23,351 bases of DNA from Candidatus Pelagibacter sp. (GCA_028097945.1 JAOHFJ010000010.1:1-23351), one strand, 5' to 3'. Counted from the first letter of the stretch, positions 7,162 to 14,873 are shown. Translations and numbers: made by a program. The notes: generated by a model from the sequence alone, not told the origin.

Positions 7162-8451
7162 ATGAAAAAAATAACTTTAATTTTTTTAAGTTGTATTTTT
7201 GCTTTACTCGCAAGTTCTAACAGTTTTGCAGAAAGCACTATGTCTGAAGAGGGACAATACATTTTTAATTCTTTAGGATTTTATATTGGAGGTGTGCTTG
7301 TAGCATTCATGGCAGCTGGTTTTTGTATGCTTGAGAGTGGTTTAGTAACTACTAAGAGTGTATCGACAATTGGCGCGAAAAATATAGGTAAATTCGCCAT
7401 TTGCTCAATAATATTTTTCTTATTTGGTTATAATATTGCGTACGGAATTCCTGAAGGAGGCTATATCGGATCATTCTCTGTTTGGAGCGATGGATCAGAA
7501 GTAGGAACAGGTTATTCAGATAGTTCTGATTGGTTTTTTCAAACAATGTTTGTTTGTGCCACAGTTTCAATTGTTTCAGGTTCTGTAGCAGAGAGAATAA
7601 AGATCTGGCCTTTCTTTGCTTTCGCAGTAGTTATGTCTGGATTAATTTATCCAATATCCATGGGTTGGCAATGGGGAGGCGGTTGGTTAAGTGCTGCTGG
7701 CTTTTCTGATTTTGCTGGTTCAACAATTGTTCATGCATGTGGTGGAGCTGCTGCTTTAGCTGGAATAATAGTTTTAGGAGCTAGAGAAGGAAGATTTACT
7801 TCAAGCGGTGGTAAAAGAGTAATGGTACCATTTGCGGCTTCAAGTATTCCATTAGTAACTTTAGGTACATTCCTTTTATGGTTTGGTTGGTTTGGCTTTA
7901 ATGGGTTTAGTCAATTAGCTATGGGAACTTTTGATGATGTTAATGCAATTTCAAAAATTGCAGTTAATACACACCTAGCAGGTGCTGCTGGAACTATAAC
8001 TGGTGCAGTAGTAACCAGATTGATTGGTGGAAAAACAGATATCATTATGATGTTAAATGGTGCGCTTGCAGGACTAGTAGCAATTACTGCTGAACCATTA
8101 GCACCAACACCTGGTCTTGCAATTGTAATTGGTTCTATAGGTGCTTTGATAATGTACTTTGGAACTAAAATGCTAGAAAGTTTTGGTTTAGACGATGTAG
8201 TAGGAGCTATTCCTGTACACATGTTTGCTGGAATTTTTGGAACATTAGTTGTACCTGTAAGTAATTCAGATACAGCATTTGGAACACAATTGATTGGAAC
8301 AATTTCAGTTTGTGCTTTTAGTTTTGTACTTTCTTACGCTTTGTTCACAGCATTAAAAGCAACTGTTGGATTAAGAATAAGTAAGGCAGCAGAAAAACAA
8401 GGTACAGATAAAGCTGAAATAGGAGTTACAGCTTACTCAATTAGAGACTAA
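7162..8451 (+). CDS. amtB: Ammonium transporter AmtB
   Basis: This 429-residue Amt/MEP/Rh channel imports ammonium across the inner membrane. A cleavable signal peptide (residues 1-23, SNSFA before the cut) precedes the 11-TM core. It carries the family signature DFAGSTIVHACGG at 183-195 with the first pore His at H191, and the second pore His H353 in AIPVHMFAGIFGT. The Phe-gate region and the C-terminal tail (KAEIGVTAYSIRD) are complete. The start has a good GGAGG ribosome binding site 8 bases upstream. No glnK/PII gene is next to it, unlike the usual glnK-amtB operon. It has a 145-base upstream region and a strong terminator behind it, so it is monocistronic. Regulation by nitrogen status is expected for the family; no operator is recognised. 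Confidence 0.97.
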   Translation: MKKITLIFLSCIFALLASSNSFAESTMSEEGQYIFNSLGFYIGGVLVAFMAAGFCMLESGLVTTKSVSTIGAKNIGKFAICSIIFFLFGYNIAYGIPEGGYIGSFSVWSDGSEVGTGYSDSSDWFFQTMFVCATVSIVSGSVAERIKIWPFFAFAVVMSGLIYPISMGWQWGGGWLSAAGFSDFAGSTIVHACGGAAALAGIIVLGAREGRFTSSGGKRVMVPFAASSIPLVTLGTFLLWFGWFGFNGFSQLAMGTFDDVNAISKIAVNTHLAGAAGTITGAVVTRLIGGKTDIIMMLNGALAGLVAITAEPLAPTPGLAIVIGSIGALIMYFGTKMLESFGLDDVVGAIPVHMFAGIFGTLVVPVSNSDTAFGTQLIGTISVCAFSFVLSYALFTALKATVGLRISKAAEKQGTDKAEIGVTAYSIRD

Positions 8452-8481
8452 TTCTAACATCCCCCTCGTTAGAAAAAAAAT

Positions 8482-8508
8482 AAAGGCCCGAGAAATCGGG
8501 CCTTTTTT
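8482..8508. terminator. Bidirectional Rho-independent terminator
   Basis: The stem AAAGGCCCGA / TCGGGCCTTT encloses the loop GAAA and is followed by T residues to 8508 on the plus strand. A matching A run precedes the stem, so the same hairpin can terminate the convergent minus-strand gene ending at 8515. It is the clearest intrinsic terminator in the window. Confidence 0.93.
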
Positions 8509-8514
8509 ATTAAT

Positions 8515-9528
8515 TTAATCTTTATTTTTTTCCCAAAGTTTTTTTAAATCGACAAAAGGCGAGACCCCAAAAACTGAATTAATATTTGCACAGTGAACCG
8601 CTAAAGAAGGAACTGGCGATAAGCACGGATTTGAATTGTAAATATCATGTAAAGGTTTTTCCCAAGGATCGATCCATTCGATACCCATCTTTTCTAAATT
8701 ATTGTAATTCTTCTCTATTACTCTCTTGCTAGTCATAAAAGTAACCAAACTTTCAGAAACTAACCTCCAGTGATGTTTTTCACCTAAATAAATTTTTGTT
8801 GCTTCATCTTTTGCGTATAAATAAGGATAATCAGATGGTAGTAAAACTAAGTCTTTAGAAAAAATTGTGTTAAATTTTTCATAAGCAAAAATCATTTCTG
8901 TAATTGTATCTTCTGAATGTAAATAATCATCCTCAACAAAATAAATAATATCAGCGCTCCCTTCCTTAGCAATCATCAAAGAGGAATAAAAATTTGCCAT
9001 ATTGGAAAATTTTGCTTTTGAATATCCTGATTTTATCTTGTCTTTAAAACTATCTAGATCGATTGATTTAAATTTATTTTCAATATTAGATTTATTTAAT
9101 ATTCTTTGAATCTTATCTATATCTTCTTTTGGAGAATTGGTATCGGTAACTATTAGATCAAACTTAATATTTTTAAATATCAAAGATGCTTTATTAATTG
9201 ATTTTATTAATGATCTTAAAGTTCTAAAAGTGTATTCATTTTTTTCTTCATCAAATATTCTTCTTTTATTTTGATCCATTATAAGTTCAGAAGTGCAAGT
9301 TCTTACAATAATTTTAAGGCTGTTTATTTTATTTTTAATATCAATTTGACCCAAAGGAATAGTAATAGATTTTTTTCCTTGAATACTCAAAGTTTCATTT
9401 AAATCTTTGTTTAAAGTAGCAGACCTAAAATTAGATTGATCAATTATTTCATAACCAAGCAATCTACAAACTTTTATAAAAATTTTTTTAAAAAAATTAG
9501 TTTTTTGTGTATTTTTAATTTTTTTCAT
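8515..9528 (-). CDS. Glycosyltransferase-like protein (GT-A type fold suspected)
   Basis: This is a 337-residue cytoplasmic protein. The N-terminus is basic (MKKIKNTQKTNFFKKIF) and continues as VCRLLGYEIIDQSNF, similar to the lead-in of many SAR11 surface-polysaccharide enzymes. The central part reads LKIIVRTCTSE, then LIVTDTNSPKEDIDKI, then IIYFVEDDYLHSEDTITEM, which resembles a nucleotide-sugar-binding Rossmann-like domain with an EDD (DxD-like) metal motif. The C-terminal third has the aromatic-rich HHWRLVSESLVTFM and PWEKPLHDIY segments. I do not recognise a specific family. It is a single minus-strand gene between convergent amtB and the divergent rhodanese gene (38-base gap), not in a polysaccharide cluster. 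A role in glycan or lipopolysaccharide synthesis is inference. Confidence 0.5.
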   Translation of the reverse strand: MKKIKNTQKTNFFKKIFIKVCRLLGYEIIDQSNFRSATLNKDLNETLSIQGKKSITIPLGQIDIKNKINSLKIIVRTCTSELIMDQNKRRIFDEEKNEYTFRTLRSLIKSINKASLIFKNIKFDLIVTDTNSPKEDIDKIQRILNKSNIENKFKSIDLDSFKDKIKSGYSKAKFSNMANFYSSLMIAKEGSADIIYFVEDDYLHSEDTITEMIFAYEKFNTIFSKDLVLLPSDYPYLYAKDEATKIYLGEKHHWRLVSESLVTFMTSKRVIEKNYNNLEKMGIEWIDPWEKPLHDIYNSNPCLSPVPSLAVHCANINSVFGVSPFVDLKKLWEKNKD

Positions 9529-9566
9529 TATGGTTAATTGTATATATTAGTTTATATTCTAGTTCT

Positions 9567-9965
9567 ATGAACATAAAATCATCCCAATCACTTGTAGAAG
9601 ACGCACTGAAAAGTATTAAAACCTTAAATTCTAGTGAAGTAAAAAAACTATTAGAAAACAATGAAATAACATTGATTGATGTTAGGGATATTCGAGAAAT
9701 TTGGAAAGAAGGAACCATTGAGAATTCTAAACATATACCAAGAGGAATGTTAGAGTTTTGGCTTGATCCAGCGAGCACTTACTATCAAGCTAACAAGATC
9801 AATGAGAAAAAAAAAATGGTTTTATTTTGTGCACTTGGCCTAAGATCAGCTTTGGCCACCAAATCATTAGTGGATATGGGTTTTAAAAATGTAGCTCATG
9901 TCGATGGTGGGTTTGATGCTTTAAAAAAAAGTGGACTAAAAATTATAACTAAAGAAAAAAAATAA
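9567..9965 (+). CDS. Rhodanese-like sulfurtransferase domain protein
   Basis: This 132-residue single-domain rhodanese has the CH2-A type motif LIDVRDIREIWKEGTIENSKHIPRG (residues 36-60). The active-site loop has Cys at C88 in VLFCALGLRSALA, followed by VDGGFDALKKSGLKI. Such proteins move sulfane sulfur through a persulfide on the loop Cys; the donor and acceptor are unknown. The loop CALGLR has the length of the six-residue sulfurtransferase type. There is no signal peptide, so it is cytoplasmic. It converges on the HCCA-isomerase-like gene with only 2 bases between the stops. Confidence 0.92.
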   Translation: MNIKSSQSLVEDALKSIKTLNSSEVKKLLENNEITLIDVRDIREIWKEGTIENSKHIPRGMLEFWLDPASTYYQANKINEKKKMVLFCALGLRSALATKSLVDMGFKNVAHVDGGFDALKKSGLKIITKEKK

Positions 9966-9967
9966 AA

Positions 9968-10555
9968 TTATTTTTTAGACTCTTTTAAAGCAAACTCAAT
10001 TCTATCTTGACCCCAAAAAATCTTATTGTTAACAACAAATGTTGGAGCACCAAATATTCCTTTTTCATAAGCATCGCTTGTTTTTTTTCTAAGAGAATCT
10101 TTTATTAATGAAGAGGACGATCTTAATGCAAATGTTTTTGGATTTACATTTAAATTTTTTAATACTTTTTGTATTACTATTTCATCATTCATATTCAAAC
10201 CATCTTGCCAAATAGTGTTGAAAATAACATCAATATAGTAACTTTTAATACTGTCTTCTTCAGCCACTAGAACACCACGCATCAAATTTAAACTTCGTAT
10301 TGGAAAATAAGAGTTAAATTTAAATTTCACATCATTCCGTTCTGCTATAAGTTTGCAATCTCTAATCATGTGTCTTGCTTTTGCTGGGATAAATGCAGGT
10401 GCTTTAATTCCATGTAAATTATGCAACCCTCCTAGCAGTATTGGGTTATATTTTATTTTAATTCTCTCTTTATTCTCAATTTTTCTTATTTCTTTATGAG
10501 CCAGAAAAGAATATGGACTTATAAAATCAAAATAAAATTCAAAGGGCTTAATCAT
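9968..10555 (-). CDS. 2-hydroxychromene-2-carboxylate isomerase/DsbA-like family protein
   Basis: This 195-residue thioredoxin-fold protein is of the DsbA/GST-kappa (HCCA isomerase) group. The N-terminal strand FEFYFDFISPYSFLA has Ser13 where DsbA has its first Cys, as in HCCA isomerases that use glutathione. A helical insert follows. The conserved cis-Pro segment GIFGAPTFVV leads into FWGQDRIEFALKE, which is diagnostic of the family. No CxxC motif is present, so it is not a disulfide oxidase. The real substrate in this organism is unknown. Its first 8 bases overlap the end of the ABA4-like gene, so the two are co-translated. Confidence 0.88.
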   Translation of the reverse strand: MIKPFEFYFDFISPYSFLAHKEIRKIENKERIKIKYNPILLGGLHNLHGIKAPAFIPAKARHMIRDCKLIAERNDVKFKFNSYFPIRSLNLMRGVLVAEEDSIKSYYIDVIFNTIWQDGLNMNDEIVIQKVLKNLNVNPKTFALRSSSSLIKDSLRKKTSDAYEKGIFGAPTFVVNNKIFWGQDRIEFALKESKK

Positions 10556-11018
10556 TTAAGCTAATTTTTTTAGCAAAGAAAATTCTAAAAAACCAATAGA
10601 TAACCAATCCTATTGGGCCTGTGAAATAGGTTATAATTAAGGAAGGAATAGTAACCACTTTAGGCATCAAATATTTTTTACTATCTCTTACGATCCATGC
10701 TCCAACAAACAAGCTAATGGCTAAAAAGTGAAGCCAGAAAATTAATAACAAAGCTTCATTAGCGAACATAGAGTACAATCCGTCTAATCCACTGTATAAT
10801 TCAAAACCATCAAAAATATTTCCCTCTTGATAGATTGTATAAGATAAATAAATATAACCAGTTGCTAACAATAGCGGAACAATAACAGATTGATTAAGAA
10901 AATTTGTTATTTGATGATAAGGGACAAAAATTAATAATAGCCAAAAAGGTATTACGCCCCAGTTAGCAATTAAATAAATATTTTCATAAGTTAATAAAGG
11001 CAATAAATTATTTATCAT
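10548..11018 (-). CDS. ABA4-like (DUF4281) membrane protein
   Basis: This 156-residue integral membrane protein has about four TM segments (roughly residues 14-30, 44-60, 88-108 and 125-146). The motifs WLHFLAISLFVGAWIVRD and PSLIITYFTGPIGLVIYWFFR match the ABA4-like family. It is named after the plant protein ABA4, needed for neoxanthin formation, but bacterial members have no established function. It overlaps the downstream HCCA-isomerase-like gene by 8 bases. It is divergent from recX with only 26 bases between start codons, so the two promoters must overlap or extend into the coding sequence. Confidence 0.8.
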   Translation of the reverse strand: MINNLLPLLTYENIYLIANWGVIPFWLLLIFVPYHQITNFLNQSVIVPLLLATGYIYLSYTIYQEGNIFDGFELYSGLDGLYSMFANEALLLIFWLHFLAISLFVGAWIVRDSKKYLMPKVVTIPSLIITYFTGPIGLVIYWFFRIFFAKKISLND

Positions 11019-11044
11019 GAAAAATAATATAGTATATTAGCCGA

Positions 11045-11605
11045 ATGAATCCCACAGTTAATAAAAGTGATTTTGAAGATCTTACTACTAACCTAAAAGA
11101 TTTAGCGTATTCTTATTTAGAAAAATATAATCCCTCAAAACAACAGTTAAAAGTATACCTGTTAAAAAAATATCTTACTAAAATTAAAGGAACTCAATCT
11201 AAAAAAGAAGTTACAGCAATAATTGATAAGATAATACTTAATCTTGAAAATAATAAAATTTTAAATGACGAAATGTATTCGGACTCAAAAGCTAGAATGT
11301 TTTTACGAAGAGGTTATTCTTTAAATAAAATAAACCAATCTTTAAGAAATAAGGGTATAGACAATAAATATATAAAACAAAGTATAGATAAAATTAAAGA
11401 AGACGAAATAGAACCTGATTTTGTTTCAGCTTTAAAATTATGCAAGAGGAGAAGAATTGGTCCCTTAAGACCAGATGAAAATAGAGAATTATTTTATAAA
11501 AAAGATATGGGTATTTTAGCTAGAGGTGGTTTTAGTTTTGATTTATCAAAAAGAGTTTTAGATTTAGAAAAAAATGAATTTAATAAGTTAATCAAGATTA
11601 TCTGA
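11045..11605 (+). CDS. recX: RecX-family regulatory protein
   Basis: This 186-residue all-helical basic protein has the repeated three-helix motifs of RecX. They are LKDLAYSYLEKYNPSKQQLKVYLLKKYL (about 17-44), ILNDEMYSDSKARMFLRRGYSLNKINQSLRNKGI (about 77-110) and a final GGFSFDLSKRVLDL. RecX binds RecA and modulates its filament. The gene is not next to recA, as in many alphaproteobacteria. Identity is low, as usual for this fast-evolving family, but the spacing of YL/K, RGYS and GGFS/D motifs is right. Its 3' end overlaps the convergent 47-aa peptide gene by 18 bases. Confidence 0.8.
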   Translation: MNPTVNKSDFEDLTTNLKDLAYSYLEKYNPSKQQLKVYLLKKYLTKIKGTQSKKEVTAIIDKIILNLENNKILNDEMYSDSKARMFLRRGYSLNKINQSLRNKGIDNKYIKQSIDKIKEDEIEPDFVSALKLCKRRRIGPLRPDENRELFYKKDMGILARGGFSFDLSKRVLDLEKNEFNKLIKII

Positions 11606-11731
11606 TTTTCTTTTTTTCTCCTCCTCTACCAAAATATCTAGTTTTCTTTTAAGAGCATTTCTTACTAAAATAAAAAATAAAACACCAAAAAAAGTTACAG
11701 ATAAAACAATTAAAGCTATAGTTTTAATCAT
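11588..11731 (-). CDS. Small single-pass membrane protein, 47 aa
   Basis: ATG at 11731-11729 opens a 47-codon frame ending with TAA at 11590-11588. The product begins MIKTIALIVLSVTFFGVLFF. It has one TM helix (about residues 5-24), then RNALKRKLDIL, then a highly charged tail VEEEKKRKSDNLD that could form a short coiled coil in the cytoplasm. It overlaps the end of cysQ by 8 bases, a typical coupled junction, and the 3' end of recX on the other strand by 18 bases. No ribosome binding site is visible, which fits translation by re-initiation. I do not recognise it. The coherent TM-plus-charged-tail structure argues it is real. Confidence 0.55.
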   Translation of the reverse strand: MIKTIALIVLSVTFFGVLFFILVRNALKRKLDILVEEEKKRKSDNLD

Positions 11732-12503
11732 TTAAATTTTCTGATCTCTTAATTAATAAACTTGGATTCCTATAGTCTTCTTTACCGTATAAAAATGGTT
11801 TTTCATCAAGTGTTTTTATTATTGCTCCAGCATTTTGAGCAATTGCGTGTCCAGCAGCATAATCCCATTCATTAGCTCTTTCTCTAGCAGCGTAAATATC
11901 ATATTCACCTGTAGCTATTACGCAAAATTTATATGAACTTGCCATCTTAACTATTGAATTCACATTAAATTCTTTTAATTTATTTAATATTATGTCTGAG
12001 GGTTTCACAACGCTCGACAAACCAACAATCTGACCTTTGGGTTGCTGCTTAGCACAATTAATTTTTTTTGTTTTTCCACTTTCAATTAAATAACTTTCTC
12101 CAGGACCATAAGAGAAAAACAATCTATTTTTTTTTGGCACACCAACTAAGCCAAGCACTGGTATTGCATTAATCACTAAAGCTGCATTTAATGTATATTC
12201 ATCTTTACCAGCAATATATTCTTTTGTTCCATCAATAGGGTCAATTAACCAAAAAATCTTTGCTGTATTTTTAACATTTAAATCAACGGTTTCCTCAGAA
12301 ATGATTGGAAGATTTGGAGTAATAGTTTTAATCTTATTTGTAATTAATTCATTTACCTTTAGATCTCCATTGCTTACTGGAGATTTATCCTCTTTAATTT
12401 CAATTTTTAAACCTTTTTTATAAAGATCTATAGAAATTTCTCCAGCTTCATTGAAAGTATTAATTAAACTTTCACTGATAATTTTTAATTCACTCGTTTT
12501 CAT
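11724..12503 (-). CDS. cysQ: 3'(2'),5'-bisphosphate nucleotidase
   Basis: This 259-residue enzyme is of the inositol monophosphatase/CysQ superfamily. Metal-site residues are visible: ISEE at 68-71, DPIDGTKEY at 88-96, and EWDYAAGHAIAQNAGA near the C-terminus. CysQ hydrolyses 3',5'-ADP (PAP) to AMP. SAR11 lacks assimilatory sulfate reduction, so the PAP is more likely to come from holo-ACP synthase using CoA than from PAPS; this is inference. Its start overlaps the end of DUF3553 by 14 bases, and the 47-aa membrane peptide follows with an 8-base overlap, giving a three-gene operon. Confidence 0.93.
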   Translation of the reverse strand: MKTSELKIISESLINTFNEAGEISIDLYKKGLKIEIKEDKSPVSNGDLKVNELITNKIKTITPNLPIISEETVDLNVKNTAKIFWLIDPIDGTKEYIAGKDEYTLNAALVINAIPVLGLVGVPKKNRLFFSYGPGESYLIESGKTKKINCAKQQPKGQIVGLSSVVKPSDIILNKLKEFNVNSIVKMASSYKFCVIATGEYDIYAARERANEWDYAAGHAIAQNAGAIIKTLDEKPFLYGKEDYRNPSLLIKRSENLND

Positions 12504-12672
12504 TCTTCACTTTTTCAAGATTTACATTCTCAACATTTATTACTTTTTTACCGCAATTCTCAAAGTTCACGGTCACCTTATTGCCAATTATTGACTGGAC
12601 TTGACCTATGCCCCAATCTTTATTTGAGGAATTTTCAACAAAATCCCCTGGTTCAAAATCAATTAGCATCAT
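12490..12672 (-). CDS. DUF3553 family small protein
   Basis: This 60-residue protein matches DUF3553 throughout. It has FEPGDFVENSSNKDWGIGQVQS at residues 6-27, followed by VTVNFENCGKKVIN. The fold is expected to be an SH3-like, CarD/Tudor-type beta barrel, which often contacts RNA polymerase or nucleic acid, but the function is unknown. Two adjacent ATGs (12672 and 12669) are possible starts. It is first in an operon with cysQ, overlapping it by 14 bases, and is divergent from mnmA with 37 bases between. Confidence 0.88.
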   Translation of the reverse strand: MMLIDFEPGDFVENSSNKDWGIGQVQSIIGNKVTVNFENCGKKVINVENVNLEKVKNENE

Positions 12673-12709
12673 GGAAAATTACTCTTTTTTCGATTATACA
12701 CTTTAAATA

Positions 12710-13828
12710 ATGAATTCACTAGGAATTAATAAACCAAAAAAAGAAACCAAGGTTGTTGTTGCAATGTCTGGTGGCGTGGATTCATCTGTTGTCGCTGCAC
12801 TTATGAAGCAAGAGGGATATGATGTTACTGGCATAACGTTAAAATTATACAATGACACTAAGCAGTCAAAAGAAGGAAGGCAGTGTTGCGCAGGTCAAGA
12901 TATTTTAGATGCAAAAAGAGTTTCAGAAAATATTAATATTGACCATAAAATTTTATTTTATCAAAAAAAATTTAAAACTGAGGTTATCGACACATTTATA
13001 GACAGTTATACCGCAGGAGAAACGCCTATACCGTGTGTACAATGTAATCAAACAGTAAAGTTTAGAGATTTATTTAAATATGCTAAAGAATTAAAAGCTG
13101 ATGCATTAATAACTGGTCATTACGTCTCAAGAGTTCAAACAAATGGAAGTGCAAATATGTATAGAGCCAAGGATCAAAGTAGAGATCAAAGTTATTTTTT
13201 ATTTAGCACTTCTCAAGAGCAATTAGATTATTTAAGGTTTCCTCTAGGTGAAATAAATAAGTCAGAAACTAGAGCTATTGCTGAAAAATTAAATTTAAAC
13301 GTTGCAACAAAACCTGATAGCCAAGATATTTGTTTTGTTCCAAATGGAGATTATGCATCAGTAATAAGAAAATTTAAACCAGAAGCTTTTAAGCCGGGAA
13401 AAATTCTTGATCTAGAAGGAAATCAATTAGGTGAACACGAAGGTATAATTAACTATACTATAGGTCAAAGAAAAGGGATAAAAATAGCAAGCAGTAACCC
13501 GTTATATGTTATCAATATAGATGCAGAAAATAATACTATTATTGTTGGCAGCAAAGAACGGCTTGAAGTAAAAAAAATTTCATTAAGAAATTTAAATATT
13601 CTTGGATCAAAAGAAGAATTCATTAAACCAATAAATATTAAAGTGAGATCAACAGGCAGACTTTTAAAAGCTAAAATTAATATTTCAGAAACTTTAGCTG
13701 ATGTAGAAATTTTAGATAAAGAAACAGGAATTTCTCCAGGACAGGCTTGCGTATTTTATTCTAAAGATGATGTTGGGGATAAATTATTAGGTGGTGGGTG
13801 GATCCATAAGACTTTCAACAAAAATTAA
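12710..13828 (+). CDS. mnmA: tRNA-specific 2-thiouridylase
   Basis: MnmA installs sulfur at C2 of the wobble uridine in Lys, Glu and Gln tRNAs. The 372-residue protein has the PP-loop SGGVDSS at 20-26. Catalytic cysteines are C112 in [14 protein letters not shown] and C208 in [15 protein letters not shown]. The GHYVSR segment and the C-terminal beta-barrel ([19 protein letters not shown]) complete it. The start ATG at 12710 leaves a 12-residue lead before the core. The gene is divergent from DUF3553, and a structured RNA candidate begins about 80 bases downstream. Confidence 0.97.
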   Translation: MNSLGINKPKKETKVVVAMSGGVDSSVVAALMKQEGYDVTGITLKLYNDTKQSKEGRQCCAGQDILDAKRVSENINIDHKILFYQKKFKTEVIDTFIDSYTAGETPIPCVQCNQTVKFRDLFKYAKELKADALITGHYVSRVQTNGSANMYRAKDQSRDQSYFLFSTSQEQLDYLRFPLGEINKSETRAIAEKLNLNVATKPDSQDICFVPNGDYASVIRKFKPEAFKPGKILDLEGNQLGEHEGIINYTIGQRKGIKIASSNPLYVINIDAENNTIIVGSKERLEVKKISLRNLNILGSKEEFIKPINIKVRSTGRLLKAKINISETLADVEILDKETGISPGQACVFYSKDDVGDKLLGGGWIHKTFNKN

Positions 13829-13907
13829 TCCACATAGTTAACATCTTAATTCACTGCTCGTTTAAAGTGATAACAATTTTTTTATTAATATGATTTAATT
13901 TTCTTAA

Positions 13908-14077
13908 TTAAGAGGCAACTCTTAACTGGCCATTTAAGGAAAAACCGAGAGGTTCAAGCTTAAAGGGCAGAAAGGTGGACCTAGTAGCGCTAGAATAGTT
14001 CACCGGGATGGCTTGGCGGTAGCGCCTAAAACGACGAGCCAAAACTACTAAATTTCTGGGCGAAAGCCTAGAAATTT
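13908..14077 (+). ncRNA. Candidate structured RNA with five hairpins and GNRA tetraloops
   Basis: The gap after mnmA is markedly more GC-rich than the flanks and folds by eye into successive hairpins. H1, 13908-13925: TTAAGAG / CTCTTAA, loop GCAA. H2, 13929-13968: GCC and TTTAAG pair with CTTAAA and GGC, topped by AACC-GAGA-GGTT at 13943-13954. H3, 13974-14004: GGTGGAC / GTTCACC plus CTAG / CTAG. H4, 14010-14040: GGCT / AGCC outside, GGCG / CGCC inside. H5, 14050-14077: a 12-bp stem with a GAAA loop. The GNRA loops exist only in the plus-strand reading. A possible -10 TATGAT lies at 13889-13894. No frame in it looks coding. H5 overlaps the last two bases of the convergent membrane-protein gene. 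I find no signature of RNase P, tmRNA, SRP or 6S RNA. It may belong to a marine-metagenome RNA class such as the IMES motifs; this is not verified. Confidence 0.7.
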
Positions 14078-14777
14078 ATGTGGTTCTTCTCCAAAAAAAC
14101 CTTGTAAATAAATAAAACAAAATCACTCCAACAAAATAGTTCCATTCTAGTGCGTGTTTAAAGTGCGTATTACCTTTGTCTATAAGTATAGGCAGGCTTA
14201 ATATTGCAGCTGAAGATAAAATAAAAACTAATATTGCTTTTAAAAATAAAACTTTCTTATTAATAAAATTAGAAATTTTATCTTTTAATTTAAAAAAGTG
14301 ATAAACAAGAATTCCTTGAGCAATAATTTCAAAAATAATAAATAATAATAACACCACTCTTCTTAATAATTTATAAATTTGTATGTCAAATTTTATTCCA
14401 AGAAAAATAGAATGAATTGCTAAAAAAATTGCTGAGAGAATTCCAAAAGTCTTAAACTGATAATTAATATTTGTTAATCTAAACCTATTAACCAAATTAT
14501 TGTTATTTGACCAATAAAAATAAAGAATAATTGCAGTAATAATCATTGCTGGTTTAAAAATCAAGTATTGTGGAAAAGTCCTAGAAGCTCTACTTATTGA
14601 TAAGCTTCCATCTAAATAAGGTATTGAGAACCCAGACCGTCCAATCTGATCAACTGTAAAAAATGTGTTCTCAAGAAACTCGGGATTTTGAGAAATAAAT
14701 AGACAAAGATTAATAGCAATTAATGGAATAAAAAATATCCATAAACTCAATTTTCTTATTTGAGCTATTTCATTCAT
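14076..14777 (-). CDS. Six-TM membrane protein, possibly Frag1/DRAM/Sfk1-like
   Basis: This is a 233-residue hydrophobic protein with about six predicted TM segments (roughly residues 12-30, 76-94, 112-130, 138-160, 178-198 and 212-229). A long loop between TM1 and TM2 holds PYLDGSLSISRASRTFP. The 'SISRAxRTxP' loop followed by a TM, and the C-terminal ALEWNYF segment entering the last TM, faintly resemble Frag1/DRAM/Sfk1 (PGAP2-like) proteins. I cannot confirm that. It starts 12 bases after the stop of the 27-aa basic peptide gene, so the two form an operon. Its 3' end touches the last hairpin of the structured RNA on the opposite strand. Confidence 0.6.
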   Translation of the reverse strand: MNEIAQIRKLSLWIFFIPLIAINLCLFISQNPEFLENTFFTVDQIGRSGFSIPYLDGSLSISRASRTFPQYLIFKPAMIITAIILYFYWSNNNNLVNRFRLTNINYQFKTFGILSAIFLAIHSIFLGIKFDIQIYKLLRRVVLLLFIIFEIIAQGILVYHFFKLKDKISNFINKKVLFLKAILVFILSSAAILSLPILIDKGNTHFKHALEWNYFVGVILFYLFTRFFWRRTT

Positions 14778-14789
14778 AAAATTAATTGA

Positions 14790-14873
14790 TTATTTTTTCT
14801 TATTTCTTTTTCTTGCTCTTCTTTTTTTTGAGCCAATTTTTCTTCTTCCACGGTGTTTTTTGGGATAACCCAT
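14790..14873 (-). CDS. 27-aa extremely basic mini-protein, ribosomal-protein-like
   Basis: ATG at 14873-14871 opens 27 codons ending with TAA at 14792-14790. The peptide begins MGYPKKHRGRRK and continues IGSKKRRARKRNKKK. Sixteen of 27 residues are Lys or Arg, with no acidic residue. A near-perfect ribosome binding site (GGAGGC, 14885-14880) sits 6 bases upstream, one of the best in the window. Composition and size resemble tiny ribosome-associated proteins such as bTHX or the bS22/AURKAIP1-COX24-domain peptides, but I see no decisive match. A purine-rich tract alone would yield basic codons in this frame. The Shine-Dalgarno sequence and the non-repetitive first 15 residues argue for a real gene. 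Confidence 0.7.
   Translation of the reverse strand: MGYPKKHRGRRKIGSKKRRARKRNKKK

Noticed and set aside
7911..8222. 103-aa minus-strand frame opposite amtB
   Set aside because: Mirror of the Ala/Gly/Val-rich amtB codons; no family resemblance.
13908..14077. tmRNA, RNase P RNA, SRP RNA or group I/II intron fragment
   Set aside because: No tag-peptide frame, no GAGGAAAGTC-type RNase P core, no GGAAGNAGC SRP loop and no domain V-like hairpin were found; left as an unassigned structured RNA.
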